64,000 nucleotides of DNA from Helicoverpa zea (lineage: Eukaryota > Arthropoda > Insecta > Lepidoptera > Noctuidae): the NCBI RefSeq assembly GCF_022581195.2, contig NC_061461.1, forward strand, positions 12,338,001-12,402,000. Reading direction: 5' to 3'. Below, in pieces: positions 10,401-20,809 of this stretch. Position 1 is the first letter of the stretch. Each line of letters starts with the position of its first letter. The notes under the pieces are model-generated. The model worked only from the letters and a program-made list of their open reading frames with translations. It was not told the origin of the DNA and did no database searches. The position numbers and the translations under genes were made by a program.

Positions 10401-11582
10401 CAAAAAAAAAAATATTTTTTTTGATGATTCTATCCACAAATGTTAATAGTACTTATGGAAGTCATATCGTAGCATTCTTAAGTTTTCGATGGTGTACTTG
10501 CTCCATTGACTACTTACGATTGGGTTTAGGTCATCATGCTTTTATACCAAAAAATAATTTTGAAAACTTTAAACAGTGGTCACACTAGGTATGTACCACA
10601 AAACTGCAACAAGTAGGATTGTAGTATAAAGACCATAAAATTTGATCATGGGTAGGTTAGGATTGTAGTGAAAGCTTTAAAATATTACAAGTTTTTTTCA
10701 AGTTATTTTCCATCTGTTCTCCAGCGCGCTCGCAGCGAGCTGACGGCATGCGCGGTGACGCTGGTGAGCGCGTCGCGTTCGCTCGTGGGCGCGCTCGGCA
10801 CGGCCGGCGCCGCGCCCGCGCCCGCGCCCGCCGCGCTCGCCGACTGCCTCACGCCGCTCAGGAGGCTGTCTGACTTGGCACAGGTGAGTTACAACTTGAG
10901 ACATGGATGCGCTTCGGCCTAAGTGAACCGACAGCATAAAAATCTGTTTTCTGAAAACAACTGTTAAGTCAAACTTTTTGTTTGTTAGTGAACTTGGGCC
11001 TGACTAGCTACGAGTTTTCTGACCTACGACTACAAGTATTTATCCTAGGACAGAAACATTTTTCTTTGAAAAAAAAATACATTCCTTAAGTTAATTCCTT
11101 AATTCCAACGGAATTGTAAAAAAGATTAATAAAGATAGGAGTGGAACCAACCAGTCCCAGCATTTCATTTTGACAAGTTCTATTCAGATCTCAATAAAAA
11201 TTTTACATAATAATAACTCAGATTTTATCTCACTATATTTAAGTGTCCCCTTATTTAATTAAATACATCATTACCTATAGTTATTATTTCAAATCAACAT
11301 TACCATAACTTTCATTCTCCACTCCAGGCTCTCGGCAGACACACGTCAGCACCGCTCCAAACGCGAAACCTGGTCCTCCGAGTCCACGACGTGACCGCTG
11401 CTTTCAAAGAGCTGGCCGGCGCTGAGATGGCACAAATCATCCACGAGCACAACGCCAAGAAATCCCAAGGTCAAGGGCAGGAGAACAACTCGACCTTGGA
11501 AGGTCAACTGGCTTTGAGAGCTGAATGTCTGGCTAATGTCCTCGCTACCTTATTGAGAAGCCTTAGGGTATTTTCTCCTTAG
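352..11582 (+). CDS. FRMPD4-like: FRMPD4/Preso-like scaffold protein, 3' part of gene (11 exons, about 1530 residues)
   Basis: Coding exons: 352-529, 856-1107, 1384-1632, 2505-2764, 3200-3341, 3743-3883, 7039-7199, 7454-7524, 7614-10339, 10725-10883, 11328-11582. All introns are GT-AG and all phases agree. Residue numbers count from 353. The order is WW second half (1-12), PDZ (about 18-103, loop LGFGF), FERM F1 (about 155-226), F2 (about 233-355) and F3/PH-like (about 361-466), a disordered proline/serine-rich region (about 490-1350) and helical C-terminal exons. Stretches such as LGFGFVAGSE, NVLKVFLENGQTKSF and KMRCLFRI closely match what I remember of vertebrate FRMPD4, a submembrane scaffold that binds phosphoinositides and synaptic or polarity partners. 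The IDLT..PPP motif near residue 833 is also shared. The N-terminus is outside the window. The protein ends FSP and lacks the C-terminal PDZ ligand I recall for vertebrate FRMPD4. The Drosophila counterpart may be kramer; I am unsure of that name. FRMPD1/3 are the alternative paralogues. Confidence 0.93.
856..1107 (+). CDS. FRMPD4-like: FRMPD4-like exon: rest of PDZ and linker to FERM
   Basis: Acceptor cttccag ends at 855 and donor cca/gtaagt starts at 1108; phase 0 at both ends, 84 codons. It encodes LEPGDQILCVNGEDV, the typical PDZ strand that follows the GLGF loop, then the second PDZ helix. A basic linker with LLSAAKRARLRARPPRVRF follows and is also conserved in vertebrate FRMPD4. Confidence 0.95.
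1208..1320. repeat. Interspersed repeat tail in FRMPD4-like intron
   Basis: Contains 'tttcgtccgcgtcccgtgag' and 'atagcctatgttactcggga', which I recognise as fragments of a very common lepidopteran repeat tail. It lies between exons 856-1107 and 1384-1632. The family is not named with certainty. Confidence 0.6.
1384..1632 (+). CDS. FRMPD4-like: FRMPD4-like exon: FERM F1 (ubiquitin-like lobe)
   Basis: Acceptor cacaatttcag ends at 1383 and donor agg/gtaagc starts at 1633; phase 0 at both ends, 83 codons. It encodes ANVLKVFLENGQTKSFKYD followed by TVADVVTSLKDKL, a ubiquitin-like beta-beta-alpha start of the FERM domain. It ends KESLAR. Confidence 0.95.
2505..2764 (+). CDS. FRMPD4-like: FRMPD4-like exon: FERM F2, first part
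   Basis: Acceptor aaaatttcag ends at 2504 and donor ga/gtgagt starts at 2765, leaving a two-base split codon. It encodes GSYKMRCLFRIVFMP, then helices with DLAALDYLYMQCCNDV and VALRLAALHMHQHA, characteristic of the acyl-CoA-binding-like F2 lobe. The reading continues in phase in the exon at 3200. Confidence 0.95.
3040..3142 (+). repeat. Interspersed repeat fragment ('...tgtttagcagtggacgtcc...gatgatgatg')
   Basis: The fragment ends in a GATGATGATG tail, and its core 'agcagtggacgtcctatggctgagatgatga' type sequence is related to other copies at 16545, 19710 (reverse) and 53027. It looks like a truncated LINE or SINE 3' end. The rest of the introns at 1633-2504, 2765-3199 and 3342-3742 shows nothing else I can name. 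Confidence 0.55.
3200..3341 (+). CDS. FRMPD4-like: FRMPD4-like exon: FERM F2, second part
   Basis: Acceptor tatactttcag ends at 3199 and donor cag/gtaaat starts at 3342. The first base completes a Glu codon, then REFGLERFVPSGLLESM and a basic helical run to LTQLQ. This matches the F2-F3 boundary of FRMPD4. Confidence 0.93.
3743..3883 (+). CDS. FRMPD4-like: FRMPD4-like exon: FERM F3 (PH-like), first part
   Basis: Acceptor tataacttccag ends at 3742 and donor gtg/gtgagg starts at 3884; phase 0, 47 codons. It encodes AKLHYLDIVAGLPSYGAKCF and a strand with VLLVSPRFGLSQIV, the start of the PH-like F3 lobe. The next coding exon is 3.2 kb away because the intron carries a large repeat element. Confidence 0.93.
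4368..4411. repeat. (GTCT)n microsatellite
   Basis: About nine uninterrupted GTCT units near the left end of the fold-back element. Variable tracts at this position are typical of this repeat family. Confidence 0.9.
5770..5833. repeat. Imperfect hairpin at the centre of the fold-back element
   Basis: The left arm atgcatcggtctagatctcg pairs with the right arm cgacttctagaccgatgcat with few mismatches. It sits near the symmetry axis of the longer inverted arms. Confidence 0.75.
7039..7199 (+). CDS. FRMPD4-like: FRMPD4-like exon: FERM F3, second part
   Basis: Acceptor ttgtactctacag ends at 7038 and donor gg/gtatgt starts at 7200. It encodes ASLEEVEGIRVKRDW and a strand and helix ending PLIIAG, whose last codon is completed by the next exon (G-YYRLV). 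The conserved AGYYRL signature of the F3 C-terminal helix therefore spans the splice junction. Confidence 0.92.
7454..7524 (+). CDS. FRMPD4-like: FRMPD4-like exon: end of FERM F3
   Basis: This is a 71-nt exon. Acceptor tttttgtag ends at 7453 and donor tag/gtaagt starts at 7525. It encodes YYRLVTGQELNVEQEREP and then acidic residues, with split codons at both ends that agree with its neighbours. Confidence 0.9.
7614..10339 (+). CDS. FRMPD4-like: FRMPD4-like giant exon: disordered proline/serine-rich region
   Basis: Acceptor tttctgtttcag ends at 7613 and donor cag/gtgagt starts at 10340. The 2726-nt exon encodes residues 485-1393. It is low-complexity, with Asn/Asp/Ser-rich stretches. The conserved AELIDLTLIPPP is near residue 833. 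Proline motifs suited to SH3 or WW domains include RPPKVPPVPAPRPR (about 1086) and PPILLPPKKPPLPPVP (about 1165). Several basophilic serine sites (RKNSD, RSNSF, RRNSAS) could be kinase or 14-3-3 sites. The last 60 residues become helical (SIENLLCKTEVAVDGLLQRL). No globular domain is visible. Confidence 0.95.
10725..10883 (+). CDS. FRMPD4-like: FRMPD4-like exon: GC-rich C-terminal segment
   Basis: Acceptor tctgttctccag ends at 10724 and donor cag/gtgagt starts at 10884; phase 0, 53 codons. It encodes a helical run (RARSELTACAVTLVSASRSL), an Ala-Pro repeat and LTPLRRLSDLAQ. It is far more GC-rich than the flanking introns. The predicted helices probably join those at the end of the previous exon and the start of the next. 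Confidence 0.88.
11328..11582 (+). CDS. FRMPD4-like: FRMPD4-like last coding exon
   Basis: Acceptor cattctccactccag ends at 11327, and the frame runs 84 codons to a TAG at 11580-11582. It encodes ALGRHTSAPLQTRNLVLRV, then a helix with VTAAFKELAGAEMAQIIHEH, and ends LLRSLRVFSP. A weak donor-like site (AGG/GTATTT) lies nine bases before the stop, so an isoform that skips this stop cannot be excluded. I found no good further coding exon downstream. Confidence 0.85.
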   Translation, partial: ALGRHTSAPLQTRNLVLRVHDVTAAFKELAGAEMAQIIHEHNAKKSQGQGQENNSTLEGQLALRAECLANVLATLLRSLRVFSP

Positions 11583-12692
11583 GAGTGACAGGATCAGTTT
11601 TCTGTTTTGTATAAAGATATGATGATGAGCATAATATTGGTAAGGAAGGTACTATAAATGAAGAAGTGATGTAAATGAATGAGGGATTAGATAGGAATGA
11701 TACTAATATTTGTATAGCGCAAAACATGACGTACAATCAGCTGTCAAGCGATTTTAATTTCGATTTTATCGATTCGACTCACGACTTGTTTTCTAAAAAT
11801 CGATTCATTTTACATACCAGACATGTAACAACTTTTATCTCGATATATTCCGAGTTGAAAATAATTGGAGAATAATCTGGTACAAGCGATATATTATAGC
11901 TCTCTATCTTAAACAATGTAGGACATCAAAGAGCAGCTAAAATAAATACGAATAATAAATATTATATTAACTGTAAATCCATTCTATGTATAGATTAATT
12001 TGTTAATTGATTTCTGTTGATAAATAAATAACCGTTACTAAAATGAGACCAAATAAATTTAGGTACGTTTTTTAAATAATTCGATAGTTTTTCGTAGTTG
12101 GCAACATTTGTGTTTGTGTGGCTCCTGTTTACCATGACTGTAATGAATTACGACTGTGATGGGGTAATTTAAAAATGAAGGAATTTTTTTGGAAGTTTTG
12201 TCATTGTAAAAAGGAGCCATTAGTTTGTAGATTGTAAATTTTAATGTTAATGTTCACATTTGTTGTTTATATAATTTTTGTGAGTAATTTAACTTGTAGT
12301 TAACGCTTAATTTTAACTTGATGCATAGTTTTGAACTTGCGGTGGATAGATCTGTCTGTTAAATCTACAATGGTTATGATTATCAATAAAAAAAATATCA
12401 TATCACTTCTAGGTACACAAATAATCCTAGAAATTATTCATATCATGTTATCAAAGGTACTCAAAAGCATTACAAAACTTTATAGTTTCTACTATGTATG
12501 TTTTCACCCACGTAGGATTACATTGGAGTCCTGAAAAAATAAAATATGCTGCATGTTACAAGACCTTGTCAGTCAGAAAAACCAGTCCACAAATTATATC
12601 AGTTTTTCTAGCTTCTATTATCTATGATTCCGTAGACAAAGTGTTACCATAGTTTAATTAATTTTACCTTAAAACATATCTATTTATACAAG

Positions 12693-12730
12693 AATAAAGT
12701 GTATATTTTCTATTGTGAGATGTGTGAATG
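12693..12730 (+). promoter_or_regulatory. Candidate polyadenylation signal of the FRMPD4-like gene
   Basis: AATAAA at 12693-12698 is followed within about 30 bases by a GT-rich element (TTGTGAGATGTGTG). It lies about 1.1 kb after the stop codon. AATAAA hexamers at 11941 and 12023 have weaker downstream contexts. Confidence 0.4.
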
Positions 12731-13745
12731 GATAAAGGGTGCAATGTCTGTAATCCTTCAGTGTCTAACTTACCATATCTTAATACTTTAGGCAACTGTA
12801 ATCAAAGATAAAACTAATACGTATACTGTCGTTCTGTGCATATATTTTCTCTCCTATAATTTACACCTTGATGTGCTAAAATACTTAAGAAATACTTCAT
12901 TAAGGGTTGTAATGATATTATCGCGCGAATTTGCATAAAGTTTGGTGTTGCTAGCTGTTAATTTGTTCAACAATGTTGCCAGCAATCGTTTTTTGGTACA
13001 CGCGATGTGCTGATATTAAAATATTGGTGCTATTTTGAAAAGAAAGTGTACGTTTTTCGGTATTGTTATCGGTTGAACTGCAATCATTATTTGCGAGTAC
13101 ATAAATGATAATTATGTAATGCACCAGTGATTTGAATTTTTTGTAAATATCACGTAGGGTTGTTTTTGCAACGCAATAAACTAAACTAAGGCATAACGCA
13201 TGATGTATTGATAATAATCTGTTTCTATTTCCCGCCTGTTTAGTACAATTTTGTGTTATTTTTCTCCGCTGGTATCCCAAAGCTTTTATAGGAACCAAAG
13301 ACGAGAGTTTTCATATATTTTATGTTGTTTCTTGGTTTTGTTTACGAGTATTCACTTCGGCTTATAATGAATTTCTTCATGTATTGAACAGACTATAGTT
13401 CTGAAATGTTGAATAGATTCTCTTAATGTTTTATTGATGCACATGTGACAAACTATGAAAATCTATGGAAACTAGTGTTTTTCAGAAACTTTCCAACTAT
13501 TCTGAAAAATATTAAATTACCTTATCTTTTTATTCCAGACCTTTTACCAAATTAAATTCGGTTCGGACGACCAGTTTTTAACTTCTGCGTTTCAGACCAT
13601 ATAAGATCAGTTAAGTCAGAATGTGCATCGACAAAACAACGGTTTACGTGTATAAAAAGTTTGCAAACATAGTTTATCGTTATACAAGATAATAATTCAC
13701 CAGTTTATTTATTGTTCCCAAGTAACAATGCAATGCATTTGATGT

Positions 13746-13790
13746 AATAAACAATATAAATATTTATTTGTGTCTTATTGTTTCCCTGAA
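13746..13790 (+). promoter_or_regulatory. Second candidate polyadenylation signal
   Basis: AATAAA at 13746-13751 is followed by TTTGTGTCTTATTGTTT, a good GT/T-rich downstream element. If it is used, the 3' UTR would be about 2.2 kb. Confidence 0.35.
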
Positions 13791-14243
13791 CTGTTCGTTA
13801 TTAAAACGGCTTATACTTTAGGTACTGCGGAATTCAATAGCCTAACTATGCATTGTTTTGCAAGATTAAAATTTGAAATCATTTGTTTAAAGCTAATGTC
13901 AAAATTAAATCTCTAATCGCAGCAAAACAGCCGATAAATCGGTTATTGAAATCCACAGTAAGGACAACCATGCTGATTTCTGTAAAATCGTTTACGTATG
14001 AAAGACGATGGCTCAATCAACACAGTTAGATTTCCTTTCCTGTACCTGAATACTTAGTTCTATAAATACACAGAAGTACAAATGTCCATGCAAAGACCTT
14101 GAATAAATAAGTATCCCCGAGTAGGTATATTTTGTCCGGGTTCGGTAAGTAGTTCAGAAGAAGAACAGCTAGGGCACTATATTTTAACCCGGGTACGGGA
14201 AAAGACCTCGCGAGATGCGGTTGAATTCAGGGCAAATATAGGT

Positions 14244-14400
14244 ACATCATCATCTCACGAGCCTTTTCCCAACTATGTTAGGGTCGGCTTCTAGTCTAAC
14301 GGGATGCAGCTGAGTATCAGTGTTTTACAAGGAGCGACTGCCTGTCTGATCTCCTCAACCCAGTTACCCGGGCAATGCGGGGCAAACAACCAGTTACTAA
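14244..14400 (+). repeat. Interspersed repeat, 'ggcttctagtctaac' family
   Basis: Contains 'catcatctcacgagccttttcccaactatgttagggtcggcttc' type sequence followed by 'ggatgcagctgagtatcag' and 'ctcctcaacccagttaccc'. I know this SINE-like sequence as very abundant in moths. Related copies lie at 18108, 23660 and 27418 (+), and at 28030, 31725, 32232 and 40815 (reverse). Confidence 0.75.
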
Positions 14401-15050
14401 TATTTGTGTTGACCCCAGTTGTCGCTGCAAATTTTGTCGCCTGTAGAATGTAGTACAGAATACGCAGATGGTATCTATTTAATTTGTCATACTGATAAAA
14501 GCCGACATAAGTATGAGGTCGCGGCGGCAGTCTGTTGTGAGTTTGTGTTGCTCTAGTTTTCACTATCTCCTTTCTTAGGTACTTTGTTATATTACTGAGG
14601 TTATGAGACAGTTAATAAAATTATATAAATAAATAATATTGTACAGAGCGTGTGAATGAATATGAATAGGTGCATATTATGGCTCTTTGTGTCTGTTTAT
14701 TGCGGCTACGTGATCTCTAAAATAGCTAATGAATAGATGGAATTTGACGGAACTTGCACTGGCAGATAGTTGATATAATGAGGAGTAACTTAGGTTCCTT
14801 TTTATCCGGTTTCGGGAAGTCGTTCTCTTTGGACGCGAGTCCGGAAAGCACAGCTAGTCTTTTATATCTTCTATAGCGACCACGAAAGAGCAGTATTGTT
14901 CCACATAGGCTTCAAGCTAAATAATCATTACAAGGGTGTGTGATTTGCAAAAAAAAAAAACAGAGAAAATTTTAAGCTAATTTCAATGGGTGAATCTGAA
15001 ATAAAATATCTGAAATAGTACCTTAGTAACTAGGAAATAAATAACGACGC

Positions 15051-15108
15051 TTTTACATACCAACATGATACTTGAAGACTTTTACATACCAACATGACAC
15101 TTGAAGAC
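15051..15108. repeat. 29-bp tandem duplication
   Basis: Two adjacent copies of a 29-bp unit beginning ttttacataccaacatga differ at one base (gata/gaca). It looks like a local slippage or replication duplication. Confidence 0.9.
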
Positions 15109-16544
15109 TTTTAAAAACTAAATTGATTGATACATACCAAGTCTTACAACGTTCCCAAGATTCCTACTTACAAACGAAACGCTATGCATTTAAGTTATTT
15201 ATCAATAAATTCTTATGTGCACGCTTTGAATTTAAGTTATTTACCTACAAAAAATACCTACCAACGTGTACAAAAGGACCAAATAATTATTACTTACATT
15301 GATAGTCTTTAATTTAATTAAGAACCGCGACATAAAATACTTTTTTATCAACCTGCTAATTAATTGTAATCCTACAATACTTATTTTCTTTTTACATAAT
15401 TTTATCGAGTTCTTAAAAATCAGGAATGTGTACACAAGTATCCTTATACCAATTAGCAAGTTAACTTTGTACTTCATAGATAAAAACTTGCTCAAGTGAA
15501 AAAAGGAGAAAAAGGTACATGCAAAGACGTTTTTATTTATTCTAGTTGATACGGTCAATTAATTGGTTTCGCTAATTTAATGTTACTGATAACTACACAA
15601 TGTTCCTACTTACTAATTAATTTATAATTCTTTAAGGACGAAGGATAAATCGATTTTTAAAGAATGGCCTGACTGTTGGAAAAACTGTAGAAACGCTAAG
15701 CATTCCGGAGTTATTTAAACAATAAATTAAGTTGCTACAGCTCTATAATACTAGGTAACTATGAAATGTTAAACAATGTATTTAAATTAGGTGTTTATGA
15801 TATTACATATACCTACAACCTCTAACTAAGCAATCATAATTTTATCTAGGTTGCATAAAATATATCACTTGCAGAAAAAGCTCGCTTCCCCAAACTCATT
15901 TACCTACAGAAAGCGGAGCATCCTTCAATAGAACTTAAAACAATTAGACTATCTATCTTCACGAAAAACACCTTAACAGACATCTTACGCCAGGAAACCT
16001 TAAATCAATCTTGCAAAACAAAAAACCGAAACCAACTTGCTAACAAGTTGCATTAAAACAACCAACAGAAGTTGAAATCAATGAATTACAATTCGCACCT
16101 CTAATTGAAAAATATGGCTATCATAGGTAAATGACCAGTTGACCAGTAGCGAAGCATAGCCTAGCTTATACCCAGGCGTTTGTCACGGCAACGTACGGGC
16201 TTGTATTATTTTCACACGATTCCTTTCGACCGGTTATAACACATCTAGAAAAATAAATTCAATAGAATAGACGCTAGATCGGTAGTTGGGTTCTGTAGGA
16301 TATTGTGGTAAGAGGCTATTTCTCTTTCGATATTGTTAAGGCAACAGCGTCTCGAGTTTGAGTGTTTGGTTTTTATTCCAGGTCAGGAAAGTACAAATGT
16401 ACGTTTCCGTAGTCAAAGTTAGACATACTTTCAAATATATTTTGGACAGTGACTGAGTAAAGGTGAAGGAAAATATCTTTATGAAACCTGGACTTAAAAG
16501 TCAGAAATCGTCAATGGTCAAATTGAGCAATTGAGGTGATTGAC

Positions 16545-16625
16545 GTTCATCCCTTTTCTGTATGAAAAGAGGCCTGTGTCCTGCAGTTTGACAATAAACA
16601 TAGCCGATGATAATGATGTTGATGA
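16545..16625 (+). repeat. Interspersed repeat fragment ('gaggcctgtgtcctgcag')
   Basis: 'ttttctgtatgaaaagaggcctgtgtcctgcag' type sequence ending in a GATGATAATGATG tail. It belongs to the same family as 19710-19785 (reverse) and 53027-53095. Confidence 0.65.
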
Positions 16626-17289
16626 TAAATATTTAGTAAACCATTGCAGTACAGAGTAAGTACATAAAGAACTAGAAGAATAATCATCCTACGGATCTCC
16701 GATCCCGCTGCGACTAGGCTCGCTAGCAAAAAGATGAACACAAATAGTCGCCAAAAGGCATTTCACACACTGAAAGCTACATTTTATGGCTGTGAGAAAT
16801 CTATACTTTTTGTATCAAACGTCTTTTGTTATCGCCTGAAGAATGGTTGTAAAGTTTTGTGTTCTGAACAAAGTCCTGAATTGTGTGAGCTTTTAGAATT
16901 AAACGTTGGAATTTGTGAAGAATGAACGTTCGTGAAAGCTGGAATGTCAAAAGGCCTGGATTTTTTAAAAAGAATAAAGAAGATTGGCTTTTATATTTAA
17001 TTGATGGATTTAACCACTAGGTGTTCGCAGTTTTGGTGTGAAAGCGCGACAGACAGGCAGACAGAGTAACTTTCGCATTAAAGAAAATATAAAAAGATAA
17101 AAGATAATAATTATTATAAAATTAATAAGGAATAATAGTTTCAAGTATTGTCTATCTATTGTTAGTACTAATTAATTAATTTAATTCGATCGTGAAAAAA
17201 TACTTAATTCACTGGACATATCTACAGATATTTTAAAATAGAGAGGCTTTGCTTGATTTTACGTTCGATGCAACTTTGCGGCTACTTTT

Positions 17290-17640
17290 ACGTAGTTACT
17301 AGCTTCTGCCCACGGTTTCACCTGCGTTCCGGTATGATTGCTTCCCGTAGCCGGATGGTGAAAAAACTACCCTATGTCCTTCTCCCGGGTTCAAGCTATC
17401 TCCCCTCTAATTTTCCATTTATAAAATGTGTAACGAACACGACTTTATTTTATATAAGACTAGCTTTCGCCCGCGGTTTCACCCGCGTCCCGTAGCCGGA
17501 TGGTGACAAAAACTATCCCAAAATCTTCTCCCGGGTCTAAGTTACCTCCCCTCTAATTTTCAGCCAAATCGGTCAAGCCGTTTTCATGTTATGTCGTGAC
17601 AACGGAAAGCGGGTTTCATTTTTATATATATAGATATAGT
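17290..17640 (+). repeat. Two tandem copies of a 'gcccgcggtttcacccgcg' repeat tail
   Basis: The copy at about 17300-17440 and the copy at about 17460-17636 share 'cccgtagccggatggtga' and 'cttctcccgggt...cccctctaatttt'. The second ends in the typical 'tttcatttttatatatatag'. This is a very common lepidopteran non-autonomous or LINE-tail sequence. The second copy looks inserted next to or into the first. Confidence 0.7.
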
Positions 17641-18039
17641 AGAATAGTAGATTAGATACTTCGAAGGAGAAGGTTTTAAATCACATGCTAATAAAGTGTA
17701 ATTATACAAAACTATAGCACAGCACACAACACTCGCTGTAAACCCGGACTAAAATATCGGGTGCTACCAATGTTTACAAATAAGGAGCGTTCCTACGCCG
17801 TTTGTTCAACTCACTGTTTTATATCTTATTTCTCTAGCTGCAGGACTGCACAAACGGCTGCGGACACATATCAAGAAAAACCTGTACTTTACATAACGTA
17901 TCTAATGGCGTTTCAAGGGAAAAAATAGCAGTTTGAGGTTTTTTTCTGGCTGTTTTTAATCGTGTTTATTGGTTGTGCTGTTAATAAAATAGGCCTCCTA
18001 GTTTGTTTTTGTAACTTTGAACTTTAGATTGGTATTTTT

Positions 18040-18180
18040 CTACTAGCTTCGGTCAGCGGTTTTACCAGCGTCCGGTAGCCTTCCTTGATAATTGGGCTAT
18101 GTATATACACATCATCCTCCGAGCCTTTTTCCCGAACTATTTTGGGGTTGGCTTCCAGTCACTTGGGCTATGTCACACTA
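18040..18180 (+). repeat. Repeat cluster: tail fragment plus 'ggcttccagtc' family fragment
   Basis: 'ctagcttcggtcagcggttttaccagcg' at 18042 is followed at about 18108 by 'catcatcctccgagcctttttcccgaac...ggcttccagtcac'. Both are truncated copies of families seen elsewhere in the window. The sequence to 18230 also resembles a repeat tail ('cctgagattagcgc'). Confidence 0.6.
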
Positions 18181-18329
18181 TAAGGTTTTTTCGAATCGGA
18201 CCTGTAGTTCCTGAGATTAGCGCATTTAAACAAACGAGAAGCTTTACAGAAGACTTTTTTCGTCAAAGATGCAGCATGATTTTTTCGAAAAATACACCAA
18301 GAAATAAACATAATAATATGTAGATGCCT

Positions 18330-20780
18330 AAACAAGTTGTAATATGTCGTAATAAGAAACTTCAGATGAATAACCTGATAAGTTGAACAACCCCTGATAC
18401 CACATTACCATGTAGCACTCGTTATCAGCCGGCCTACCCTAGGTTAGACATCAGCCGTAATTGGCCGATTAAGCAGTCATTCCTGATGGATTACAAGAAT
18501 TATTATAATGACAGTTTCAAAAGATGCATAATTATAACATCGCTTTTGCATATGTAAAGATGTCAGCTATTTATTTGTAAAGTTGACTTAAAACAAGGTT
18601 ATTTGCAAGCAGCTTCACCTAAATTATGAATTGACAAGATCATACATAAAACTTGATTTGTGTACGAAAATGTTTATTATGCAACAGTGTCATGTAGTCA
18701 AAAGCTTCGTATAATCATTGTCAACAACAGTTGATCATCATTGTTGGTTACTGGTGAGCAACGAGAATGTTGCTTAAGTAATTAAAAACTTCTCAAATGC
18801 AATTCATCATCATCCTCCTGCCCTTATCCCAATTTTGTCTCTTCTGTCTGTCGTCATCCATTATATTCCCCTAATGACATTTAAAGTTCACCATTATTAA
18901 GGTCACAATAGTTTTTCTAAACATACCATCCTGAGTTATTATTAAAAAAAACTCAAAGGAAACGTTAGGCAATTAAATAAACTTTGTATTTAATCAGTAT
19001 AATAACTTTATACCTTTTTAATTATTGTTGGTAATAGATAAGTGTAATGAGGTCGAATTATGTCCGCGCTTCATTTATTTCACCTTAGCAGCAGAAGCTA
19101 TTAATGTTTTCATTGCTAATTAAATTAAACTTAAAGTTACTTAAAGTATTTTAAACAAAATATACCTATAAAAAATAAAGACTTATTTCTTAGTTAGAGA
19201 TATCGGTCATCTATAAGCTAACTTAACACGCTTAGGTACAACTTTTAAGTGGAAGTTGGACCATAACTACCTATAGATACCTACACAACCTTAGAATATG
19301 TGACCCCCCGTGACAAACAAACCAATAAACACCACATTTTCATCAAAAAAACACTTCATTCCTATGCCTATGTGACATTACCAGGTATTTAACGCGATAA
19401 GTCAGTTAATTCGTCAGTTTTTGCCATCACCCCTTCTGACAAAGGTTATAGTTAATTAAACAGAGAGGATATCTAAATGTCAGACGCCTGAACTTTACAC
19501 GGCTTAGCCAGTTAATTAGAGTTTTGAATTGTAACGGGAAAATGGCGTGGGCGAAAAACTTTTAAGTTGTTTTTGAAAATACAAAAATTCTTCACTAAAA
19601 GAGAAGTAGACGTAGTTCCCACTTGGCATGGGTGAAACCTGTGGCGAAAGCTTGTTTCATAGACCTCCGATTCTTATAATTTTTCAAAACTTCCGAACTT
19701 ACTGTACTGTTACAACCCCTTTATCGTCCCACTGCTGGGCTGCGGCCTCCTCTCACACGGAGAAGGATTGATCATTAATCACCACGCTTGCTCAATGCAG
19801 GTTGGTGATTTCAGACTTTATAGTTTTCTCAAGATGTTTTCGTATCCGAACTTAACTCTCATCATATACCGATATTCTAAATGAGAGCTTCCTTTTTGGG
19901 AAGTTGGTTAAATTCAATAGTATTCACTAGGCACTCTTGTTTACACCTAATCTACCATCTCCAACTGAATTACCCATCTTTTACTCAAGTCCAATAGCGA
20001 GTATTTTTTGCAAAAATAACGAGCTTCTTCAATAAACGCCAATTATCGAATGCTTCTTCACATCGCGTCATATAATAGTAACTTATCATTAAATTAACAA
20101 GAAATAACCATAAACGTAGATTTACCAGGAATAAGGGGGCTCTTGAAACCTGCTGTACGTAAGGAATTAGGAGAATATTTTTTATGTGCAACTTTACATT
20201 TTATATTGGAAACCTACCTACATACATACACTATTTACAGTAGGAGACAATAAACTTCAGAAAATATGATGTTCCATACCAGTTTATGTTAATTAGTCTA
20301 ATTCGATACCGATAGAAGTAGGTAAGCATGGCACATCCAATATCCCTTAAATAGAATTTTTACTTGATGCAGAAAATCAAAATCTTGTAAGGAGCCATTG
20401 CACAACGCAAGCATCAAACAATCTTTAAATTTAATAAAATGGCCGTCCACTCCATCATTAACTTTACCTTACCATCTAACAAAAACCTAATACTTATTCT
20501 CAAAGCCTTTAATTACCATACTAGCTTTTACTCGAAAAAGCTCCACAGCCATGTTTTTCAGTGTAAAACCTAGACTTTTAAAAAGGCATCTAGCTTCACC
20601 TAATCCAGTCTAAGCAGCATATCTGAACCTCATGACCGATGTCAATGATTCCCACTTATTTTATCGCTAACCCTCGAGTCTGCAACGAACATTCCAGCAA
20701 AACCACGCGTTACCTACTCGGAACTATATTAGAAACTATTGCAAAACCTAAGGGAACCACGTTTCGCTGAGTTGCAGACT
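18330..20780. other. AT-rich non-coding stretch
   Basis: No coding signal. It holds one reverse-oriented repeat fragment (19705-19810) and a diverged tail at about 19600-19665. The rest is anonymous. Confidence 0.6.
19705..19810 (-). repeat. Interspersed repeat fragment (reverse copy)
   Basis: 'cgtcccactgctgggctgcggcctcctctcac' is the reverse complement of the 'gaggaggcctgtgcccagcagtgggac' sequence at 53043. It continues as 'ggagaaggattgatcattaatcaccacgc', typical of this lepidopteran family. Confidence 0.75.
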
Positions 20781-20809
20781 TCTATAGAAATCTCTAGTCT
20801 TTATGTGAA

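Larger units (their letters stand above)
11583..14240. other. 3' UTR and AT-rich downstream sequence
   Basis: AT-rich, without coding signal on either strand. The short open frames here (for example 12951-13298 on the minus strand) have no recognisable content. At least the first 1-2 kb is probably the 3' UTR of the FRMPD4-like gene. Confidence 0.6.
14580..17250. other. AT-rich non-coding stretch
   Basis: No gene is recognised. It contains a 29-bp direct repeat (15051-15108), a repeat fragment at 16545-16625 and a 'cagacaggcagacagagtaac' tail at about 17048-17075. Everything else is anonymous. Confidence 0.6.
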
